A DNA stretch of 57,521 nt from Burkholderiales bacterium Ga0077543 (lineage in GTDB: Bacteria; Pseudomonadota; Gammaproteobacteria; Burkholderiales; Burkholderiaceae_C). The stretch covers positions 1 to 57,521 of the forward strand of contig LNET01000061.1 of assembly GCA_001464055.1 (NCBI GenBank). The letters are read 5' to 3'. The position numbers and the translations under genes are program-made. This document shows positions 56,636-57,521 of the stretch, piece after piece. A model generated the notes under the pieces. It searched no databases. It had not been told where the DNA came from and worked only from the letters and a program-made list of their open reading frames with translations. Numbering within the stretch: position 1 is the first letter of the stretch; every line of letters starts with the position of its first letter.

Positions 56636-57521
56636 CTGCTCCGGGTTCATCGAAGGCTCGGCACTCAGGCTGATCGGCTTGCCGATGAATTCGCTCAAGC
56701 CCGCCAGATGCACGCTTTCCTCGTCCAGCAGCATTTCCACGACGCTGGCGTTGGCCACCACGCGGAACTCTTTCGGGCTGAACTGGCGCGCTTCACGCAG
56801 GATTTCGCGCAGGATGTCGTAGCACACGCTGCGCGCTGTCTTCACCTGGCCGCGGCCTTCGCAGGTGGGGCAGGGCTGGCACAGCATGTGGGCCAGGCTT
56901 TCGCGGGTGCGCTTGCGGGTCATTTCCACCAGGCCCAGCTGGGTGAAGCCGCTGACGGTGGTGCGGGTGCGGTCGCGCGCCAGCTGCTTGCGCAGTTCGG
57001 CCAGCACGGCCTGCTGGTGTTCTTCGCGCGTCATGTCGATGAAGTCGGCAATCACGATGCCGCCCAGGTTGCGCAGGCGCAACTGCCGCGCCAGCGCGCC
57101 CGCGGCTTCCAGGTTGGTCTTGAAGATCGTGTCGTCGAAATTGCGCGCGCCCACGTAGCCGCCGGTGTTGACGTCGATGGTCGTCAGCGCCTCGGTCTGG
57201 TCGATGACGAGGTAGCCGCCGCTCTTCAGGTCGACACGCCGGCTCAGCGCACGGGCAATCTCCTCCTCGATGCCGAACAGGTCGAAGATGGGGCGTTCGC
57301 CGCTGTAGAGCTCGAGCTTGTCCACCGCACGCGGCATGTACACCTGGCCGAAGGCGTGCAGCTGTTCGTGCTGCATGCGGCTGTCGATGCGGATGCTGTG
57401 CGTGGCCTCGTTCACCAGGTCGCGCAGCACCCGTTCGGCCAGGCTCAGGTCCTGGTGCAGCAGCGTGCCGGGCGGGCGGGTGTTGGCGCGTTCCCGGATC
57501 AGTTTCCAGGTCTTGCGCAGG
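56615..57521 (-). CDS. rng: ribonuclease G, C-terminal part
   Basis: The 3' 302 codons of RNase G (CafA), an endoribonuclease that matures 16S rRNA and decays mRNA; the 5' part is outside the window. Visible are the DNase I-like catalytic domain with GGYLVIDQTEALTTIDVNTGGYVG and RNLGGIVIADFIDM (metal Asp residues), the zinc-link CPTCEGRG, and the small C-terminal domain ending NPEQYDIVLM. The absence of the long RNase E tail supports RNase G rather than E. The gene is the integration target of the island; its final six codons and stop form the att core. Confidence 0.93.
   Translation of the reverse strand, partial: LRKTWKLIRERANTRPPGTLLHQDLSLAERVLRDLVNEATHSIRIDSRMQHEQLHAFGQVYMPRAVDKLELYSGERPIFDLFGIEEEIARALSRRVDLKSGGYLVIDQTEALTTIDVNTGGYVGARNFDDTIFKTNLEAAGALARQLRLRNLGGIVIADFIDMTREEHQQAVLAELRKQLARDRTRTTVSGFTQLGLVEMTRKRTRESLAHMLCQPCPTCEGRGQVKTARSVCYDILREILREARQFSPKEFRVVANASVVEMLLDEESVHLAGLSEFIGKPISLSAEPSMNPEQYDIVLM

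Overview
The window is 57.5 kb of very GC-rich bacterial chromosome. The organism looks like a betaproteobacterium of the order Burkholderiales, in the Rubrivivax / Leptothrix / Ideonella neighbourhood. This is inferred from the base composition, three PEP-CTERM exported proteins, the eutB-eutC pair without microcompartment genes, an NCS1-transporter/histidine-kinase fusion, and the RNase G sequence. Genus assignment is inference only.

Left part (1 to about 37.45 kb) is ordinary chromosome rich in signalling genes. In order: the 5' end of an unknown gene; a secreted S9 prolyl oligopeptidase; ethanolamine ammonia-lyase (eutB-eutC, overlapping); PEP-CTERM protein 1; a class III cyclase/AAA/TPR giant; an exported lytic transglycosylase; PEP-CTERM protein 2; an AfsR/SARP-like regulator; a flavoprotein oxidoreductase; a decayed PIN toxin gene; PEP-CTERM protein 3; an intact VapBC-type pair; a transporter-kinase fusion with its response regulator; a GFA-family protein; a GGDEF-EAL protein; a five-gene ABC transporter / amidohydrolase / histidine kinase / response regulator operon with a palindromic operator; a DUF2130 protein; a small unknown protein; and a second cyclase/AAA/TPR giant.

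Right part (37,517-56,635) is an integrated genomic island of about 19.1 kb. It is bounded by a perfect 21-bp direct repeat equal to the last six codons plus stop of RNase G (rng). A P4-type tyrosine integrase sits against the right repeat, and GCTACC(C) repeats with a 12-bp period lie inside both ends. The cargo is mainly predicted anti-phage defence: (i) a RloA/RloB (AbiL-like) pair in one transcription unit with a NYN-LOTUS protein; (ii) a ParA-type ATPase with a fused HTH, two tandem operators and a small partner; (iii) a MutL-like GHKL ATPase / Z1 helicase / PD-(D/E)XK / AIPR operon (an Mza-like layout) with divergent Vsr endonuclease and C5-cytosine methyltransferase genes. The AIPR gene has lost its 3' part at an IS30-family insertion. 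A second, unrelated tyrosine recombinase in the middle suggests the island is composite.

After the island, RNase G runs off the right edge. No rRNA, tRNA or CRISPR array was recognised.
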